From the NCBI RefSeq assembly GCF_030272615.1, contig NC_081411.1, positions 830,758,160-830,818,159 of the forward strand: a stretch of DNA of 60,000 nt. The letters are read 5' to 3'. This DNA is from Cryptomeria japonica (taxonomy: Eukaryota > Streptophyta > Pinopsida > Cupressales > Cupressaceae). The position numbers and the translations under genes were made by a program. This document shows positions 57,021 to 60,000 of this stretch, one piece after another; the stretch's first letter is position 1; each line of letters begins with the position of its first letter. The notes under the pieces are model-generated. The model made no database searches, was not told the origin of the DNA, and saw only the letters and a program-made list of their open reading frames with translations.

Positions 57021-58697
57021 TGTAGTCACATAAATCTGTCCACTTAATTAAATGAATACTTAGTATTTATTTGATTATTTAACCATCAATTAATATTTAA
57101 TTAATTCATCTTAACCCTCTTCTCCTATTAATTAAATAAATTATTCAATTTATTTGATTTAATTCACTTAACCAAATTCAGACCATTAATTAAATAAATA
57201 AATCATATTTATTTAATTAAATCTTCTCTCACATTTAAATAAATTAATATTTATTTAAATTCCCCCAAAATCCCACCTCTCACATTTAAATAAATTAATA
57301 TTTATTTAAATCACCTTTATCCTCCACCCACTTGCATTTTCCTACAAATGCAAGTTGCACAACTATTTTAAATTAATTATTTATTTAAAATCCTATTTAT
57401 CCTCACCCACTTGAAACCTTTAATGGTTTCCCTTAAAGTCTTCAAACTTAATGGTTTCCTTCTAGAGTCTTCTCAAACCTTTAATGGTTTCCCTTAAAGT
57501 CTTCAAACTTGATGGCTTTAAAGTTTTCAAACTTGATGGTTTCCTTCTATAGTCTTCTTAAGCCTTTAATGGCTTCCCTTAAAGTCTTCTTAAGACTTTA
57601 ATTGCTTCCCTTAAAGTCTTCAAGCCTTTAATGGTTTCCCTCAAAGTCTTCAAGCATTTTAATGCTTTATCTTCCTTTTTCTCATTTAAATAAATTAATA
57701 TTTATTTGAATATTTATCCAAATGCAAATTACACCATTTAATTGAAATAAATGATTTTATTTTAATTGAAAATACCAAAATTCCTCCCACTTGCATTTTC
57801 CTACAAAATCCACTTGCATGCCTAAACCCCTTCTAGATTCTTCTAAACCCTTCCTAATTAACCTAATCCATCCCCTAAATATTGTCACATTCCTAAGCAA
57901 ATTGAAGTCACTTCTCAAAGACTCCAAAGTCTTTGAAAAGCAATTAATGCTTTGTGTGTTCAACAAATTAACCTCTAAAGTCTTCCAAACCACTTATGGC
58001 TCTTACATGACCATTAATGGTTAATTCCACTTGCACCCATGGTTAAGGACTTTGACCCCTAACTTAACCCTCATGTAACCCATGTGTCTCTTCAAAGCAT
58101 TTATTCCTTTGACTAGGGTAACCATCATGTCCCCTCAAGCATTTAATGCTCCTTATCACTCCTCTCAAGCCTCCTCATGGTGACACTTGTCAACATGGGA
58201 TTGGGTTGAAAGTCTCACATGGATTGAATATCTTTCAATCCTAACCCTTGTTAAGATTACTCAATCTTAGCCCTTCATTTCCCCATTTCTTCTATAAATA
58301 GAACCCTTCTCCTCAAGCAAAAAGGAAGCATTAGAGTATTGTTGTTATACTGGCATTAGCATAGAGCTTTTTCATAGCATCACTATCTACTCTTGCATAG
58401 TATTTGCTTATCATATTCAACCATCTTGAATCTCCATATGGCATCCATGGATAGTGCTAAAAGCTGAGAGCTACACTCATTTGGGACTTGGAGAGGAGAG
58501 GAACAAGGGAGGAGCAACTATGAGCATCTTGATTAGCTATTTTACTCTATGTTTATATGCTTTCTATTTCATGCTTAATATCTCTCTTGATATGCCTGTT
58601 TAGGATAATCTTTTGTTGCTAACACTAACGTTTGTTTCTTGTGCTCTTGTGTGTGTTGCCATCAAACAGATTTTCTAATCCTTTTTGCAGAGCATCA
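57021..58697 (+). repeat. Element E 3' LTR (1,677 bp)
   Basis: Same termini as the 5' LTR and about 99.4% identical outside two length differences: it lacks a 16-bp stretch and has one additional 30-bp minisatellite unit. TATA box at 58293. It is followed by GATAA and then ORF-X sequence. Confidence 0.96.
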
Positions 58698-58702
58698 GAT
58701 AA

Positions 58703-59324
58703 TAAAGATTCTTTAGGACAATTGGATACATTGTGTAAATATATTTCTGAAAACATTGAGAAAAAAAAGGAAGAATCAGTAAAGGATAAAGTAGAAAAAG
58801 AGAAACAAAAATTCTTTGATGAGGAAATAAAGAAGTGTAATAGAGATTTTGACACACTTCTACTGGAACTATGTAGTTTGTTGAAAGAATACAAAAATAT
58901 GTATAAAGATACATGTAAAATAAACTTTTTGACTGTAAATATTGACAAGAAAATAAGCAAGACACAGAATGAGATAAATAAACTTGTAGACAACTTTGTC
59001 AACTCACCTGATTCATTATCAGTTTTTGAAGAGAAGATAACAAATTTTGAGGAAGAATTACTCAAACTGGAAAGAGAAAAAGAAAGAATAATAAATAAGG
59101 CAAAACATGTGAGATCTAAACTGAGTCCAAGATTGGACTATTTAGCATCTCCGCGGAAGGAAATTTCAGAGGCACTAATACAGGGCAGCAAAACACCGAC
59201 AGAGCATTTGCAGCATCTCACCGGTACAGTAAAGAGGACTGAAACAACAATAAAAGATAGTAAGAAGTTTATGGATAGTATAAACTTAATTTTGGGAGAT
59301 CTTTTTCAGATTATAACCACCTAG
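58703..59324 (+). pseudogene. Element D ORF-X, 3' part (coiled coil)
   Basis: Resumes the ORF-X frame after element E and stays open to TAG at 59322. It is highly charged and helical (ENIEKKKEESVKDKVEKEKQ, FEEELLKLEREKERIINKAK), probably a long coiled coil, ending in a hydrophobic LILGDLFQIITT. The C-terminal fragment in element C' has the same character. Whole ORF-X would be about 1,080 codons. Function unknown. Confidence 0.7.
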
Positions 59325-59546
59325 CTACAAGGTTGAGGTTATGGATAGCTGAACCTACAAAACATCATGACAACCTTTGTCATTGATGCCAAAGGGGGAG
59401 TAGTGGGATGAGAAAGTTCAAAACACAGGAATCATATGCTCAGGGGGAGCTCTCACATTTTTTTTGGTAACATTTTTGGACTGCACACTTTTGGACACTT
59501 TTTGAAATTTCTCATGAGTGTTGCCATCAATGCCAAAGGGGGAGAT
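59325..59546 (+). promoter_or_regulatory. Element D 3' tail with three purine tracts
   Basis: AAAGGGGGAG at 59391, AGGGGGAG at 59442 and AAAGGGGGAG at 59535, the last abutting the 3' LTR via AT. The first and third are both preceded by AT(T/C)(G/A)ATGCC, so the tract and its flank appear duplicated. The third is the expected polypurine tract. Confidence 0.85.
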
Positions 59547-60000
59547 TGTTGGCATATGGACACTCCAATGAGACATTGTATGTGATTGAAGGTTTTGTCA
59601 TTGATGGCAACCTTGCAATCGTATGGCACCGGCAAGACATTATACCGGCAAAACATTACACCGACAAGATAGTGCACTGACATCAGCAGAACACTCTACA
59701 TCGACACCGACACAGAAGAAAAGATGTATACCGGCACAGAGGCCGACAAGATTTTTGTTATGTAATATTTTGTTTATTATTGTAAGCCAACTTGGCAAAT
59801 TGTAAAATGACTCTTGTATATAAAGGAGATCATTGTAGACATTTGTAGAAGTGAGGAAAGGGCATAAAATAAATTATTAGGCAGACCCAATGTGCAAAAT
59901 ATAGGTCAAGGGTATATGTAAAGAACAGAGCAAGAACTGGTACTGAATTTGGCATTAAAGATGCTATTGTAAAATAGTACAAGTCATTGGATTAGTATAA
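59547..60000 (+). repeat. Element D 3' LTR (partial, cut by window end)
   Basis: First 454 bp of the LTR, starting TGTTGGCATATGG. It matches 37913 onward with a single copy of the 57-bp segment duplicated in the 5' LTR. TATA box near 59819. Confidence 0.92.

Larger units (their letters stand above)
42895..58697 (+). mobile_element. Element E: complete Tat/Ogre-type Ty3/gypsy LTR retrotransposon
   Basis: 15,803 bp with LTRs at 42895-44557 and 57021-58697, a perfect 5-bp target duplication GATAA (42890-42894 and 58698-58702), PBS, gag-pol, and a polypurine tract. It is placed in the Tat lineage because pol carries a G-patch before RT and a second (archaeal-type) RNase H between the first RNase H and integrase. 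Long leader and 3' regions are also typical. Structurally complete, but its coding region has eight stops and one frameshift. Confidence 0.95.
37913..60000 (+). mobile_element. Element D: large LTR retroelement without polymerase (split by element E; 3' end outside window)
   Basis: 5' LTR 37913-38754, PBS at 38756, Gag-like ORF 38826-39982, spacer, second ORF (ORF-X) 40283 to 42894 resuming at 58703-59324, three purine tracts, and a 3' LTR from 59547 running off the window. Without element E it has about 4.95 kb between its LTRs. No RT, RNase H, integrase or protease motif was found in either strand of this internal part. It therefore resembles non-autonomous, Gag-only LTR elements (TR-GAG type), here with an additional large ORF. 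It would need an autonomous partner, probably Ty1/copia-like given the Met-tRNA PBS and the AATGCCAAAGGGGGAGAT tract. Confidence 0.85.

Overview
The window looks like plant nuclear DNA from a large, repeat-choked genome, most likely a gymnosperm. That taxonomic guess is an inference from the nesting depth and element types. Almost everything visible is mobile-element sequence in several layers. The only host gene recognised is the 5' end of a phosphoenolpyruvate carboxylase (PEPC) gene on the minus strand: first coding exon at 1203-1373, intron 1 running off the left edge. No prokaryotic features, rRNA, tRNA genes or CRISPR arrays were seen.

Layout. 1-2745: PEPC intron 1 (with a decayed ~150-bp tandem repeat), exon 1 and 5' flank. 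2745-37912: an old AT-rich block joined to a plus-strand LINE (LINE2), present as two tandem copies, A (2745-16303) and B (16303-37912). Copy A carries a ~133-bp tandem array, a tRNA-type SINE (3235-3403) and a near full-length minus-strand LINE with RNase H (LINE1, 3642-11378). Copy B carries a different minus-strand LINE without RNase H (LINE3, 16622-22947), a 1.2-kb internal tandem duplication, and a defective minus-strand Ty3/gypsy element (element C, 27244-35553). Element C has inverted rather than direct ends and contains a plant-mobile-domain fragment and the 3' half of another LTR element (C').

37913-60000: a large LTR element (element D) that interrupts LINE2-B and runs off the right edge. 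It has a Met-tRNA-type PBS, a coiled-coil/CCHC Gag-like ORF and a long second ORF of unknown function (ORF-X), but no reverse transcriptase or integrase. A complete 15.8-kb Ty3/gypsy element of the Tat/Ogre type (element E, 42895-58697) sits inside ORF-X, flanked by the 5-bp duplication GATAA. It encodes Gag, protease, G-patch, RT, RNase H, a second RNase H and integrase, interrupted by eight stop codons and one frameshift.

Relative order of events read from the nesting: LINE2 decayed, was duplicated in tandem, then LINE1 and the SINE entered copy A and LINE3, C and D entered copy B; E entered D last. E's two LTRs differ by about 0.6%, whereas the visible part of D's LTR pair differs by roughly 4-5%. 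The best candidate for something undescribed is element D with its relative C': a polymerase-less retroelement architecture with Gag-like ORF, ORF-X and three purine tracts before the 3' LTR. All percentages are hand counts.
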